From Arbacia lixula (Eukaryota; Echinodermata; Echinoidea; Arbacioida; Arbaciidae): a DNA stretch of 64,000 nt. Shown here in pieces: positions 36,108-47,534 of this stretch. The stretch's first letter is position 1; each line of letters begins with the position of its first letter. The stretch is taken from the NCBI GenBank assembly GCA_963669155.1, contig OZ022594.1:6116707-6180706 (forward strand), written 5' to 3'. Under the pieces are notes generated by a model. It was not told the origin of the DNA. It worked only from the letters and a program-made list of their open reading frames with translations, and searched no databases. Made by a program: the position numbers and the translations under genes.

Positions 36108-37779
36108 CTTTTTCACGCCTCGGCTCCGCTGCTGTCGAAAATCCAATCTGTCGCAGATCGATCTGTGCACAAAAAACGCCTAAAAATCAACTGTCCATCT
36201 AATATTCTTTTGGATCTATCACACATTAGTGGTCATCATAGTACAGTGATATATCATGTTTCATGCACTCATGTTTTTGAAGCTTATTTTATTGAAAACA
36301 AGGAATATTTCCTTACCTAGTGTGCGAATTCCAGGGCGGGACTGCCGTGTTATGATAATGTTGTTAAGCACAATTATACAGGGACAGTCGATTCTGAAAC
36401 GAGGGGGTGTATTGTACTCCCACATACTAGTTGTCGTGCTTGGGTGTGTGTCAGGCGGAGGGCACAATACAAACACCTATGTAAACACCCCCGCTTTCTT
36501 TTGTAGCTGTCTCCATAACAGGCCTCAATAAGTATAGTCGAAATATCGGTTCACATCAAACCAAGGAAGTATGAACATACACATCCTTTGATTTAACTGT
36601 TCATTATCATGATTATGCATGATACAGCCAAATCAATGGAAAGGAAGAGGAGAAAAAAAGACGGGAAGAGGAAGAAGGGATAAGGAGCAAATGAAGACAA
36701 AATATAAAAAGAACGACGTAATCATCTTCCTCCTCCTCAATTAACTCTCTCCTTTTTCTAATACATGTACAATATATGTATTTTTTTTCTTTATGTTTTT
36801 ATTGTTTCCTTTTAAACTGAACAATTTTGCAAAGTAACATAGCTAATTTGCGCTATGAACAGTCGAAAATCAAGTAATAATATTACATATAAAATAACAA
36901 AGTACATCTCTAATTATACCTTGCACATGACCGCGCACATCCCGGGCGAACATCCCCTTCCGTTCTTTCTCCTTTCCTCCCCTCTTTACACCTAAAAAAC
37001 TGTTCACACATGATAATTACGTAGTACTACTAGGGTGCATGATAAAATGGAGCACACGTCAGCCGGATTCGAGTTGAAATCATTATAAAGGCAAAAACAT
37101 AAAACGATAGGTATAATGGTAATGCTTTTTATTTGTCTCTCTTTTATTAAGGTACTGTACTTTGGAACGTGATCCTTTCAACCAAAGTAAATATTTTTTC
37201 CTTCTACCTCACTTTGCGATAGGTAATACATAATTATGGACGTTATATGACATTTTTTTTTTTCTTTCCATTTTTCAAATGAGACGCATCTTTTCAGTTT
37301 GTCCGCAATGCGTTCTGCAAAAAAACATAACAATACAATGTTTTTGTAAAAGCGTGACAATTAATGTGCAGTATACTTGTGTAAAAAAAACAAGGAAAGT
37401 TACCGATATGAAGCAACTTTCATACGACAACTTAGGTTTGTCGAAACTGCAAAAACTTTGTTCTATTTGTAAGGAGTGCGTTAGGCTACAGCCGATAAAT
37501 GGCAAATAACCAAACATACAAAAAAAAAATCGTAAGTTGCTAAGCTGTAGCCTACGTATCATGCAGCCATGTGTGTCCATGATGCAGCGAATTACAATAA
37601 AGTGGGTAGTCCTTAGGTTGGTAACTCTGAGACCACGGGACCTGTAATTAGTATGTGGAATTCCATTCATTCTGACACGATATCCGGAGTTCCATCCGAA
37701 ATTCGAACCCGTTGATGGCGGCAGAACGATGCTGCTGCGATTAGATCACGGCCCGTAAATCATTATCACGACTACAAGT

Positions 37780-38024
37780 GCCCTAATCTAACAAAAGGAA
37801 GCAACTAACAAAATATACTTTTTTGTAAATGAGCAAAATGTGTCTGTCACTTACATTGGCATCAGTGCAACGTACACCGTGTTAGATTGAATATCTCGCA
37901 GCAAGTTTAATATTTCTTGTCCAGATTTTGGACGTATGTTGGGAATGCTGGGTACAATGTAAGAATAGCAATAACCCATATTTGAGTGATTTGTCACTTG
38001 CTTCCTTTTTTTTCAGAGTAGGGC
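37780..38024. mobile_element. Foldback element family I, copy 1
   Basis: The ends GCCCTAATCTAACAAAAGGA and CTTCC...GAGTAGGGC are inverted. The whole unit matches 47535-47776 in the opposite orientation. Confidence 0.78.
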
Positions 38025-38497
38025 AGTAAACGGTAGGCCTATCTGTAATTACCTTTCTTTTGTTAGAATACATGTTTTCACAGGCACCCTCACTTTTGTT
38101 CATGCTCAGCCACGCCGTGAAGTAAAATAATTGCGTAATAATATTCATGTATAATGGCTGTATAACGTGAACGTGTTTTCATCAAGAGTCAAGCTTAATT
38201 CAGGTGATCTTATACATGAGATGCATCATTTCAGTTTTTAAGTAATGCGTGTTTTTTTTTTTAAACAGTCATATTTAGGGTAGTCCTAGTATCAAGTACT
38301 GCTTTTCAAAGGAGCCATAGTGAAATCATGATAATTATCATGATGCACCTTATACCAGCCTACTTTAACAGATACTGGAGGAGATACAGAGGAATATCCC
38401 CCATCCTTGCTTTAAAGAGCCCTTTTTCAATGTGTACGTTATTGAACTAAACAGTTAAAGCTATTCCGTTATGATTTTCAACACTTACCCAATGTAC

Positions 38498-38526
38498 CCC
38501 CCCCCCCCCCCACACACACACACACA
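38498..38526. repeat. Poly-C / (CA)n tract
   Basis: A poly-C run passing into CA dinucleotides. Confidence 0.9.
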
Positions 38527-39269
38527 TATACACACATTACCCGAATCATGGCAACAGGATTTTATTCATGTAAGTTCGATGGTACTTTCGGCTCGACCCG
38601 CATAGGCCCACGCTTTATGATGTACTCAGTTATTTCATAACACATGACTATATGTCTTACTATATCGTATCATCTACTGCCTTTGTCTCTTTATTAGAGA
38701 CCGTCATGAAGGCAAAGCGAGCAATAGGCCTAATGATAGGCCTAAAAATAATTTTCTTTTCACTCTTCCTTCTCCTCTCTTCACCCCGTTAGTGTGTCAA
38801 TTATCATCCGAAAGAATACAACCACATGGTGTTTCTGAAAGTTTTACTATTTTCTAATTAGTGTTTACGAGTACACTCTCACCATTGAAACATTTTGATA
38901 CTAATTAAGTAAAACATTAATTGAGCTGCTTGCAAGCAGAATGTATTAATGGACCATTATCTCTTGATCTTTTCTACCTCATAAAAAAAAAATCTCCTTG
39001 CACAAACCATGTCCATTCAATAAAGTAACAAGCTTGGAATTTATATTTTATAATTGTACTATGACCTGACTCGGCCACGCTCAGATTTCCCGGAGGGAGC
39101 TTTTTTTCATTATTATTATTTTAAAATTACTACATTGTAATGCTATACATTGCAATTGAAGATTTTCAGCTCGGTTTTCTATTTTGATAAATTAATCGAT
39201 TTGTCTTCAGATTTTTTGTCATTTTTTGTTATTTTATTATCTTAAAATAGTGATGGTGAGGTTGGAGGA

Positions 39270-39293
39270 GTGGGGGGGGGGGGGGGGCGGAGG
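39270..39293. repeat. Poly-G run
   Basis: About 17 consecutive G, then CGGAGGGG, 160 bp upstream of the gene B start codon. G-quadruplex potential. Confidence 0.9.
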
Positions 39294-39452
39294 GGTGTAG
39301 GCCTATGCAAATTTAGACAAGTTTTAAAGTTCTTCCATTAGTAATATTATTTTCTTTTCGAACGGACGGATTAACGATACCATAACCTGGCGTCGACTGC
39401 TAGCATACAGTGTTTGCATGAAATAGAAAAGTCAAGACTGAACTTAAGAAAG

Positions 39453-39479
39453 ATGTTCTCCACAGCTATAAAGTACCTG
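39453..39479 (+). CDS. ECHDC3: ECHDC3 coding exon 1 (start codon)
   Basis: ATG then FSTAIKYL, with donor CTG|GTAAAC in phase 0 as exon 2 requires. It is chosen because joining gives an Arg-rich presequence of the right length. No transcript evidence is available. Confidence 0.6.
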
Positions 39480-42400
39480 GTAAACCTACACATTTGTGAT
39501 TCAAATGTCGTCCTTCATTTCAACATTGATATATGATTGATCTGAAGTGCGGTTAATATGCTGCAATGCCTCGTTAAACCATCAGTGAGATACTTGTCAT
39601 GCCTGTACTACTCACGTTAGCTGTGTAGTGGGAGGCCGCACCGTTTTATGTTATGTGCAGTGGCTAGTGGTGCAGTGCCAGGGCCAAGGGCAGGGTAGAG
39701 ACTAGAGTAACTGTCGGTGTCGGTCACGACTGTCTGAGCAACTAAGTTGGCTAGACCACCAAACACCATGAAATACTGCTAATATTCATAACAGTGAAAG
39801 TAATGTCATTGTCGTTTATTAATTTTTGGTGTGGCTTAAAGTAGTTTGTAAAATTAAAAACAGAAAATAATGAATAATACTAGACTACATCTCATAGACA
39901 GTGGTAGGTCTAACTAAGTAAGATTTCTGTGCATGAATTTACAACTTACTATTACATTGTATTACATTATTAGTCTGATTGTGTTGTTGTCTGATTTTGT
40001 GAAGATCACATTTTTTGTTTACAGGTGCCACAAGCCAGGCGACATGTCCAAGACATTGCAAGGAGAACGTTTGCTTCAGAGAGCCCATCTCTCACATTAA
40101 CCACTCAAGAGGATGGCATTCGCACAATTACTCTCAATAATTCTAAAAAGAGGTTAGTTTTTATCTTTGTGTGGAATCTAAAAGAGGTTGCAAAACGAAC
40201 AGAGGAAGGACGAAAAGAAGATTGCAGGTTCAATTCCTTTTATGCATGTCCCAAGATTTTTATCAGACTTGTTTTTCATTCATTTACAGGATGCTATCTT
40301 ACTATTACTAAGTGTATGTCTAAATTATCTTTCCAAAATTTGAAAAAAGAGCACTTTCAACTTTCAAGAACAAAAGTAATAAATTGTTAACAATTTGAGG
40401 ACAAACCATGTTGACAACTACCAGCTATTGAAACTATTTTTCACCACCCATTGTTAGACATTGACTTGTTATAATTCAAACTTCCTTTCTTCAAAGGCAA
40501 AACTAGAAGAATGTTTCCTTATGTTTTTATTGTTTTGCCATCTCAAACATCTCGCAAAAGTTGTATAAAGCATTCTAACTCCGTTGTCCAGATAATGTTA
40601 AATCTAGAGAGAAGCAGTTCATCTGACATGCAAAGGGTTAGAACCAAGTCATTTTCTTTCAATATTCTATCATGAAATCTCTTTGGACATGCTGAATGTA
40701 GCCTCAACTGTTTTACCATCTCAAACACCTTGCAAAAGTCGCCTTAAGCAATCTAATGTCAATTTCAATGTCTGTTCCTGTCTTCCCCCATCAGGAATGC
40801 GCTCTCTCTTGCCATGCTGAATGCAGTCATTGATGATATGTCGCGGGACGTGAACGATGACGACCTCCGAGTGATTGTGATCGCTGCCCAAGGACCAGTC
40901 TTCTCAGCGGGCCATGATCTCAAGGAATTGGTGAGAACCTGGGGGGATTCTAAAATTCTAAAAATCCACTTGAGATTTGAAATGTATATCCCTATATGTC
41001 AAAATGATGAAAAAAATCAAAGGTATTTTACCTTTGCTATTCTGAAACACATCATAGGAAATTTTTGAGTTAATAACCAATATAATTCCCCTGAATCACC
41101 CCCATGGGTCTGTTTTCTGTCATTTTTTTCTCTTTCATTGTATGTTACATATTTGTTTTATATATGGAATATATACACAAATTATGCACACAAAATCGAC
41201 CATAGATATGCAGACATTGTAAAACAATGCAAAAGTGGATCTGTCATCTTTTTTCTCTTTCATTGTATGTTACATATTTGTTTTATTTATATGGAATATA
41301 CACAAATTATGCACACAAAATCGACCATAGATATGCAGACATTGTAAAACAATGCAAAAGTGAAAAATGATATGGAATTTAAAAATAATGAATTGAAACA
41401 AAATATACGATATAAACTTACCTTATACAGTGAAACCTGTCTATAGTGGCCACCCAAGGGAAACAAAAAATTGTGGCCTTTATAGACAGGTGGCTGCTAT
41501 AGGCAGGCTCATAAACACATCATCTCTCTCCGGGGGAATTATTTTAGTGGCCACTACAGACAGGTTGGCTGCTATAGACAGGTGGCCGCTAAGACAGGTT
41601 TGACTGTATAATATTTGAGTTTCATTTTCATTGTGCAGACAACTGAGACGGGGCGTGCATACCACACTGAGGTTTTCAAGAAATGTTCTGAGATGATGCT
41701 TCTCATCGAGGACCTGCCAGTCCCAGTTATCGCCCAGGTTACGGGTAAAACAGCCATCCACAGCCATATCATATCACGGCCCCTTTGCATAAAACTTCCC
41801 ATTAATGGTGGCTTTGCCGTCAATGGTGACTACCATGGAAACATCGCGTGGTAGCCAATGAAATTCAGGGTTGCCATAGAAACTGCCATTGGTGGAAAAG
41901 TTACCAGCAATGATAGGTTTTATGCAATAGGGTCCTGCTTTCGCCCATTCTTTACTAAGCCAGCGTATTTGTGGGCTGGCTTTTCTTCACTCAAATATTG
42001 AGCAGCGTGACTCCCGTGTAATCTGCTGTATGGACAATAGGCGACAGGCTCTAGGCTCTAAAATAACTTCAAATTCTTTATAGGGCACAATCATGCCACA
42101 CCACTTTGGTTACTCCAGGAGGGCGTTTCATCAACATTTTTCATCTGACAAGCTGTCTTTCTCCGACAGTTACCATAGTAACAGTCAGAGGCTAGTGCCT
42201 AGGATTTCACTGAAGTTGTCAGCATACTAGCACTGACCAGTTAGTCAGTGCTGACAACTTTCATGAAATGCCCTCCAGTTCTCTGGCAAATTTTGACATC
42301 CTAGCTGGATCAGTATTCATGAAGCTTGAAAATCTAACCGTGAGCAATGGGTTGAATTGTATTGTTTATTTAGAACGTTTTTGTTCAATTAGAGTACTGT

Positions 42401-45400
42401 ATAAACCAATGTTTTTGCAGACGACAGTGCCACATATGTTAGTTGTTCCCTGTCAATGTCCATGTACTCTGCCTAGTAACACCTCATGCCTGTTACTGGT
42501 AGAGAGTACCAAAGTGGTGTCGCCATTTGAGCATGTTGTCAAGACAACTGGCTCTAAACTCACTCTTGTGAAAGGTTTAGCATTTTAGCTTTTAGCGTTT
42601 GTCTATTGAGCTAGTGTCTGGCATTCCTAATTACAGTCCTCGCTGTGTTCACTGCTGCTTGCTCTTCCCGCATTGTTTAGAACCATTTGTCTTGACAATA
42701 ATGCTCAAATGACGTCACACTTCAGTACTCTATATATACGCGACGAGATCGGGAGAAAAAGTACATCTAATGTTCTGTGTTACTATGCTATATCTCGATG
42801 CGCAAGTCAAGGGTGAATAATGTGAGTATATTTAATGTATTTAATATCATGTGGCAATATCTTTTGTTTGTTGATACGTCGATTCACAAAATTTCCCCCT
42901 CTCTTCGCTTCAACAGGTCTGGCCACAGCAGCTGGGTGCCAGCTAGTAGCGAGTTGTGACATCGCCATAGCAGCAGATACAGCTAGGTTCGCAACACCAG
43001 GGTGAGTTATAGATAGATCCTTTTATGTTTTGAAGGTACAAAACCCTGATCTGGTCTCTAATCCTCACGATCCTTTACAAAAAATCAAAGTATGACAACA
43101 TTTTCTGAACATATAGTGATCCTGATGGAATTCTAATAAGTTATACATGTATCTTGTGCTTACAGTTATTTCCTGAGCACTTCCAAATTTTGTGGTGGCA
43201 TTTAAATCATTACAAGTTCTTATAGGTTATTTTCACTGTAACATTGCTTTTATCATCTATGTTTTACTCCTGTTTCATTTTAATTGTTTTTGTGAGGTGG
43301 TGATCAGATATACTTGAAGGGATAGTTCACCCTGGTATTAAGTTGGTTGCAATAAAAGCAGAAACATGAAAGAAACATAATAGTGAAGGTTTGACTAAAA
43401 TCTGTCAAAGGATATCAAAGTTAAGATCTTTTAGAATTTACATTTTGTAGCGTCACATATGTGGTGCTCTCTGTGGTCATCTTTGATTTCTCTACCCACT
43501 GTAGAACCAGTTGTCTTGACATGCTTATATGACAGCACACTTCGGTATTCAATAAGAAATAAAAATTAGATTTGAAACCCATTTTAGTGATCGTTTTGTG
43601 CTATCGATCTTAATTTGTTTGCAACCATACTTTTGCAGTATTTCAGTCGGCTTGTTCTGCTCCACTCCAGCCGTGGCGCTAGGTCGGGCAGTGCCAAAGA
43701 AAACAGCAATGCAGATGTTATTCACAGCAGAGCCCATAGACGCTGAAGGTTAGTAGATTCCATTCTTAACCTCAAAATTTTTCTGTACCTCACACACAGA
43801 AATATCCTCTCATCATGCCATTTTCAGATTTTGTTTGTACTCGTGTCCAGTCTACTAGAGTGTATGAGACGTGAGGCGGACATGACTGCAATACAGGGAA
43901 ATCCTGTTATAATGAGCACAGGTATAGCGAGAACCCTGCTATTAGAAGGACATTTCTTGGGTTCCAGTTACCCAATGGAGGCGTTGGAAGTGTCATTTAT
44001 TTACATTTTCAACTGTGCAGTTAGATATTTTAGTGCATTTTTAGCTAATGAATTCAGTTTAGAATGCTTGCAAAGCCATTTAAATACTTCAGTCCTAGCG
44101 GTAAATATGTTATTGTTTGTGTAGTCCTATAGATGCATTTGTTTCTGTATGTTTTCATCATGTACTGGTATAGTGAGCATTCGGCTACAGCGAGGAAAAG
44201 GTGTGGGTCCCGTCCCCCTCGTTATAACGGGGTTTCCCTGTATAAATCTGGATGTTACTGCATAGTGCATTATGGGGTGACTTTCCGTTATATGGGGTAT
44301 GGAGAATTCAATGTCGATGTGATCTATCTTTCAATTTCACAACAGATTCCAATTTTGTATATATTTTGTCCTTTTATGTCTGGATACCAGGACATCAATC
44401 TTTTAACCTGAGAAAACGTTCTTTTTTACACAATCACGAAGAATTATCTATTTTACTGAACTCAGTTACTCATGACAGGACATACATTGTATGTGTGTGT
44501 GCATGATTTGAACTTGTATTCATAATACACTGTACATTGTTTAATCAAACCTGCATAGAAAGGCTATTCAAGGAGATGAGAAATGTTGTCTTTATAAGTA
44601 GGTGGTCTTTATGTGTGTGTTACTTTACTACAGGTTTGGATAAGAGGCATTTCTCAAAGTAAACAAAATATGTGGCCTCATACATTCTCATACATTCTAC
44701 AAAAAACGGCAACACGCTGTATTATGACCAGCATTGATAACAGTCCAAGTTCTCCTTTATTATAAAAGGAAGAGTTCCTGTTCTGATCACGGTTGTTTAT
44801 CTGTATCTTCACAGTGTTATACTGTATTGTCGATGTGGGAGTACAGTATAGTATACAGTCAAACCTGTCTTAGCGGCCACCTGTCTATAGCAGCCAACCT
44901 GTCTATAGTGGCCACTAAAATGATTCCCCTGGAGAGATCATGTGTTAAAGAACCTGGCTATAAAGGCCACAATTTGTGTTTTCCTTGGGTGGCCACTATA
45001 GACAGGTTTCACTGTATTTGACTTTTTCCTCTTCGATAACTTTTTGCTCTTGTTTCAGAGGCTCTAAGAAGTGGACTGGTCAGCAAGGTAGTCCCAGAGG
45101 ATTCTGTGGAGGAAGAGGTATATCATGATGTGAATTGTTATCTTATGAGAGAAATTGCTAGATAATATCTATATGCATTTGACTAATGTCTGTGTCTTGT
45201 ATTCCTTCCTTTTTCTTCTGTCTGTGTTTATAGAATCCTTGTGTTTTTCCTCTTTCCTTGTCATCTTAAACAAAAAAGATGGATCTCGTTTGTAATCATT
45301 CAGTTTTTACCCTTTCACAGCTACATGTATTCCAAGTTATTTCCAAGGTAACAGTCAGTCAAATGTTTATAGAACCTTTGTGTTTTTTCTTTTCTTTGTC

Positions 45401-46403
45401 CCTCTTTTTTAATAGACAAAGAAGATGGCTCAGAAAATCTGCCAGTACAGCAGGTCTGTTCTGTCGCTGGGAAAAGCGTGTTTCAACTCGCAGATGAAGA
45501 TGGACAGGCATGATGCTTACAGGTATGTGGGAAGACCCCCCTCCACACCAATGGCCCACATGATTGAACCCAAGTGTAAATCCTAAAATTAACCTAGGTT
45601 TAAATCAAATTTAACCCTCTGATTTACAGATAGGAATATGTCAACCTTATCGCTTCATATGAATTATGCTCATTCTATGAAAAAATTGATAAACAATGTG
45701 AATCATAATGCTAAATATGTTACTCATTGCAGATAGATGGCTACTGATAATCGTTTGTCTCGCAATGTAAGGTAAACGGTTGGGGTTTAAATACCCTATG
45801 GTTTAAATACCCTATGGTATGCGCTGCACTGACCATAGGGTATTTAAACCCCTGCTTACTACAATTTTGTATCACACCTGACGAAGTGTTGCAGCGGCAC
45901 ACGAAACGTCGTGATCTTTTCGATACCGTTTACCTTACATTGCGAGACAAACGATTATCAGTAGCCAATGTGAATCATCTTGTTACCTGTGCCTCTTTCT
46001 CGCTCTTCTTTCTCTTCTTTCCTTTCTGTATCTCATATGCTTCCTCTCTCTTTTTTATGCCTTTCTTTTTCTCTATCTGTCTCGCTCTTTTGATTTGTTT
46101 CTCTCCTCTTTATCCATCCACTCCTCCCCATGCCTCTTTCTTTCTTTCTTTCTCTTTCTCTCCCTCTCTCTCTCTTATGCCTTCTCTTTCTGCATCTGCT
46201 TCGTTTTCCACTCATATGTTCATTGTTCAAAGCTTGTTTTTAGTAAAGGAAATATTAAATTCTGTTTGCCCTTATTCTTCAGAGAAGCCAGTGGTGTGAT
46301 GGTGGATAATCTTGCTCTAGTGGACGGGCAGGAGGGCATCGATGCTTTCATCAAGAAGAGGGCACCGACCTGGAAACACGGCTTTGACAAGGCACACGAC
46401 TGA
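39453..46403 (+). CDS. ECHDC3: Gene B: enoyl-CoA hydratase domain-containing protein 3, mitochondrial (9 coding exons, 292 aa)
   Basis: Spliced model: 39453-39479, 40025-40152, 40795-40930, 41639-41744, 42917-43001, 43639-43748, 45059-45117, 45416-45522, 46283-46403 (TGA). All introns are GT-AG and all phases agree. The product is 292 aa, against about 300 in vertebrate ECHDC3. Residues 1-35 are Arg-rich and lack acidic residues early ([18 protein letters not shown]), as in a mitochondrial presequence. The crotonase fold follows: [20 protein letters not shown] (78-97, first oxyanion loop), [20 protein letters not shown] (133-152, second oxyanion loop) and [20 protein letters not shown] (from 158). 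The C-terminal [17 protein letters not shown] is characteristic of the family. Both catalytic glutamates of classical hydratases are replaced (Q141 and G161), as in vertebrate ECHDC3. In mammals the protein is linked to mitochondrial lipid handling and insulin response, but its substrate is uncertain. Only the first, 27-nt exon is less sure. Confidence 0.93.
40025..40152 (+). CDS. ECHDC3: ECHDC3 coding exon 2
   Basis: The acceptor is TTTGTTTACAG|GTGCCA and the donor AAGAG|GTTAGT. It encodes [20 protein letters not shown], then [21 protein letters not shown]. It ends in phase 2. Confidence 0.85.
40153..40794 (+). other. ECHDC3 intron 2
   Basis: It holds the SINE remnant N3 (40222-40345) and a diverged duplication sharing CCATCTCAAACA and TTGCAAAAG at 40539-40585 and 40715-40765. 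Confidence 0.65.
40222..40345 (+). mobile_element. SINE family N remnant, copy 3
   Basis: A diverged B-box end (GCAGGTTCAATTCC) is followed by the family tail (GACTTGTTTTTCATTCATTT, ACAGGATG). Confidence 0.6.
40795..40930 (+). CDS. ECHDC3: ECHDC3 coding exon 3 (first oxyanion loop)
   Basis: The acceptor is CCCCATCAG|GAATGC and the donor GAATTG|GTGAGA. It encodes [15 protein letters not shown] through [11 protein letters not shown]. Confidence 0.93.
41116..41363. repeat. About 124-bp tandem duplication, nearly identical
   Basis: Two head-to-tail copies in ECHDC3 intron 3, each with TCTCTTTCATTGTATGTTAC and CACAAAATCGACCATAGATA. The small number of differences implies a recent origin. Confidence 0.92.
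41426..41609. mobile_element. Foldback element family F, copy 1
   Basis: TACAGTGAAACCTGTCTATA to AGACAGGTTTGACTGTA, with internal GTGGCCACT repeats. It ends 29 nt before ECHDC3 exon 4. Confidence 0.82.
41639..41744 (+). CDS. ECHDC3: ECHDC3 coding exon 4
   Basis: The acceptor is CATTGTGCAG|ACAACT and the donor ACGG|GTAAAA. It encodes [20 protein letters not shown] and continues to VPVIAQVT. It ends in phase 1. Confidence 0.93.
41777..41935. mobile_element. Foldback MITE family B, copy 3
   Basis: GGCCCCTTTGCATAAAACTT to AGGTTTTATGCAATAGGGTC, 33 nt past the exon 4 donor of ECHDC3. Confidence 0.8.
42114..42277. mobile_element. Foldback element family J
   Basis: The ends GGAGGGCGTTTCATCAA and TTTCATGAAATGCCCTCC are inverted, with inner TCTGACAAG/CTGACAAC segments and a CTAGTGCCTAGG palindrome. 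Single copy. Confidence 0.65.
42500..42740. mobile_element. Foldback element family K, with a half copy at 43480-43555
   Basis: GTGTCGCCATTTGAGCATGT-TGTCAAGACAA is inverted at 42675-42730 (TTGTCTTGACAATAATGCTC, AAATGACGTCACAC). A half copy (GTTGTCTTGACATGCTTATA) lies in the next intron. Confidence 0.6.
42917..43001 (+). CDS. ECHDC3: ECHDC3 coding exon 5 (second oxyanion loop)
   Basis: The acceptor is CTTCAACAG|GTCTGG and the donor CCAGG|GTGAGT. It encodes [20 protein letters not shown]. Gln141 sits where classical hydratases have a catalytic Glu. Confidence 0.95.
43314..43472. mobile_element. MITE family C, copy 5 (half element)
   Basis: Starts AAGGGATAGTTCACCCTGG and stops after the inner GTCACATATGTGGTGCTCTC. 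The right arm is missing. Confidence 0.75.
43639..43748 (+). CDS. ECHDC3: ECHDC3 coding exon 6
   Basis: The acceptor is CTTTTGCAG|TATTTC and the donor GAAG|GTTAGT. It encodes [20 protein letters not shown] and on to [11 protein letters not shown]. Confidence 0.95.
43889..44243. mobile_element. Foldback remnant with ATACAGGG ends
   Basis: ATACAGGGAAATCCTGTTAT and ATAACGGGGTTTCCCTGTAT are inverted ends around about 320 bp. It is a diverged inverted-repeat element in ECHDC3 intron 6. Confidence 0.6.
44854..45016. mobile_element. Foldback element family F, copy 2 (inverted relative to copy 1)
   Basis: TACAGTCAAACCTGTCTTAG to TATAGACAGGTTTCACTGTA. It is the reverse complement of F1 and ends 42 nt before ECHDC3 exon 7. 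Confidence 0.82.
45059..45117 (+). CDS. ECHDC3: ECHDC3 coding exon 7
   Basis: 59 nt. The acceptor is TTGTTTCAG|AGGCTC and the donor GAAGAG|GTATAT. It encodes [19 protein letters not shown]. Confidence 0.93.
45416..45522 (+). CDS. ECHDC3: ECHDC3 coding exon 8
   Basis: The acceptor is TTTTTTAATAG|ACAAAG and the donor TACAG|GTATGT. It encodes [20 protein letters not shown] through MDRHDAY. Confidence 0.93.
45703..45975 (+). mobile_element. Foldback element family O, copy 1
   Basis: A perfect 42-bp inverted repeat (45739-45780 and 45925-45966; GGCTACTGATAATCGTTTGT and complement) encloses TAGGGTATTTAAAC repeats and a CTGACGA ... GAAAC motif (45878-45907). Confidence 0.8.
45990..46210. repeat. 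Pyrimidine-rich tract
   Basis: TCTCTTTC-rich low complexity before the last ECHDC3 exon. Open frames across it are artefacts. Confidence 0.8.
46283..46403 (+). CDS. ECHDC3: ECHDC3 terminal coding exon 9
   Basis: The acceptor is TATTCTTCAG|AGAAGC. It encodes [20 protein letters not shown] and ends HGFDKAHD with TGA at 46401-46403. Confidence 0.95.
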
Positions 46404-47427
46404 GGCTGCAGCCAATCAGAACCTTCAACATATCCATTTAACCCTCTTCTACCAAGGTGTGCAGAGGCCATTGATTTAATACGTCACAGTCATGAGCTCA
46501 TGGTAATAAGAGGGTTAGCTGGGCCTTGTGCATCTATTCCCACAAAGTGGCTGGCGATTACGATGAGATGAGATTTCGCAAGAACACAAATTATCATTTA
46601 CTAAGGAGGAACATTATGGCAAGCTCTTACATAATTCATGTTTGATACACATTATGGCCAATTCGGGCAGCAATATTATTGTAAAACTCCACAAAACAAC
46701 TGGCGATGATTACAGACCAGGCAAACAGCACAGCTGTGAAGGCCTTTCCAGATTAAATTTCACAAGAACACTAATTATTATTCATTCAGAAGAAACATTG
46801 TGTTAAGCTCATGCATATTTGATGATTGACAGGTGATCTGACCAATCAGAACAGTAATACTCATTTAAAACCTCCAGCATAATGGATAAATCCTGCACAA
46901 CTTGGCTACCTAGTGTCCTTTCTGTGAGTGAACACGGTGCGGACAGCATTGTAAGGTGACATAATATTGAACGGCGAGTTCATTCATTAGCCCACGGATC
47001 ATGATAAGCCAGATTCAACATTCTTTATTTCATTTGCACAACTTTTATCTACCCTTAAGGAAGAGAAAAAAACTACTAGTACTGGGCTAGGCAGTGTGCA
47101 CATTGCACTTACAAACTGGCGAAAAGATATTACAGAACCATCTACTCGTAGCCATGTATAATAGTACTACGCCGGAACCTTATTTTGTGTCTATACAAAG
47201 ATGAATGTCACAATCTACATCTCTGTTAAACCTGTCAACGTAGACTCAACTATAGTAGAAGATATCAGTCTTCATGTATTCACATGTTTATTTTATTGCA
47301 TCCTAAATATGATTTAGATATAAACAGATGCAATGGACAATTGATCCTGCTTTTCAAATTGTGATTATGTAATTATGTAAGTGTAAATGTGGTGTGAATA
47401 AGATTTATATGCAGTGCATTTATCTAG

Positions 47428-47433
47428 AATAAA
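47428..47433 (+). promoter_or_regulatory. ECHDC3: Candidate ECHDC3 poly(A) signal
   Basis: AATAAA 1,025 nt past the stop codon, followed by a T/GT-rich stretch (TTTTGTGACTGATAATGTTT). It would give a 3' UTR of about 1.05 kb. Confidence 0.55.
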
Positions 47434-47534
47434 GAGCATATATTTTATGAACATAATTTTGTGACTGATAATGTTTATTTCAGTATTATGCTTCAACACA
47501 ATATACATGCAGGATTATTTGATTAACATATTCT

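Larger units (their letters stand above)
36108..39452. other. Divergent intergenic region between genes A and B
   Basis: 3.3 kb between two divergent start codons, so it should hold both promoters and any 5' UTR exons. I see no TATA box or CpG island that I would call. It includes foldback I1 (37780-38024), poly-C/CA and poly-G runs, and a fragment at 38817-38868 shared with 58018-58075. Confidence 0.6.

Noticed and set aside
41480-41854. Open frames extending ECHDC3 exon 4 on both strands
   Set aside because: They run through foldback elements F1 and B3. The splice sites at 41639 and 41744 give the correct phase.
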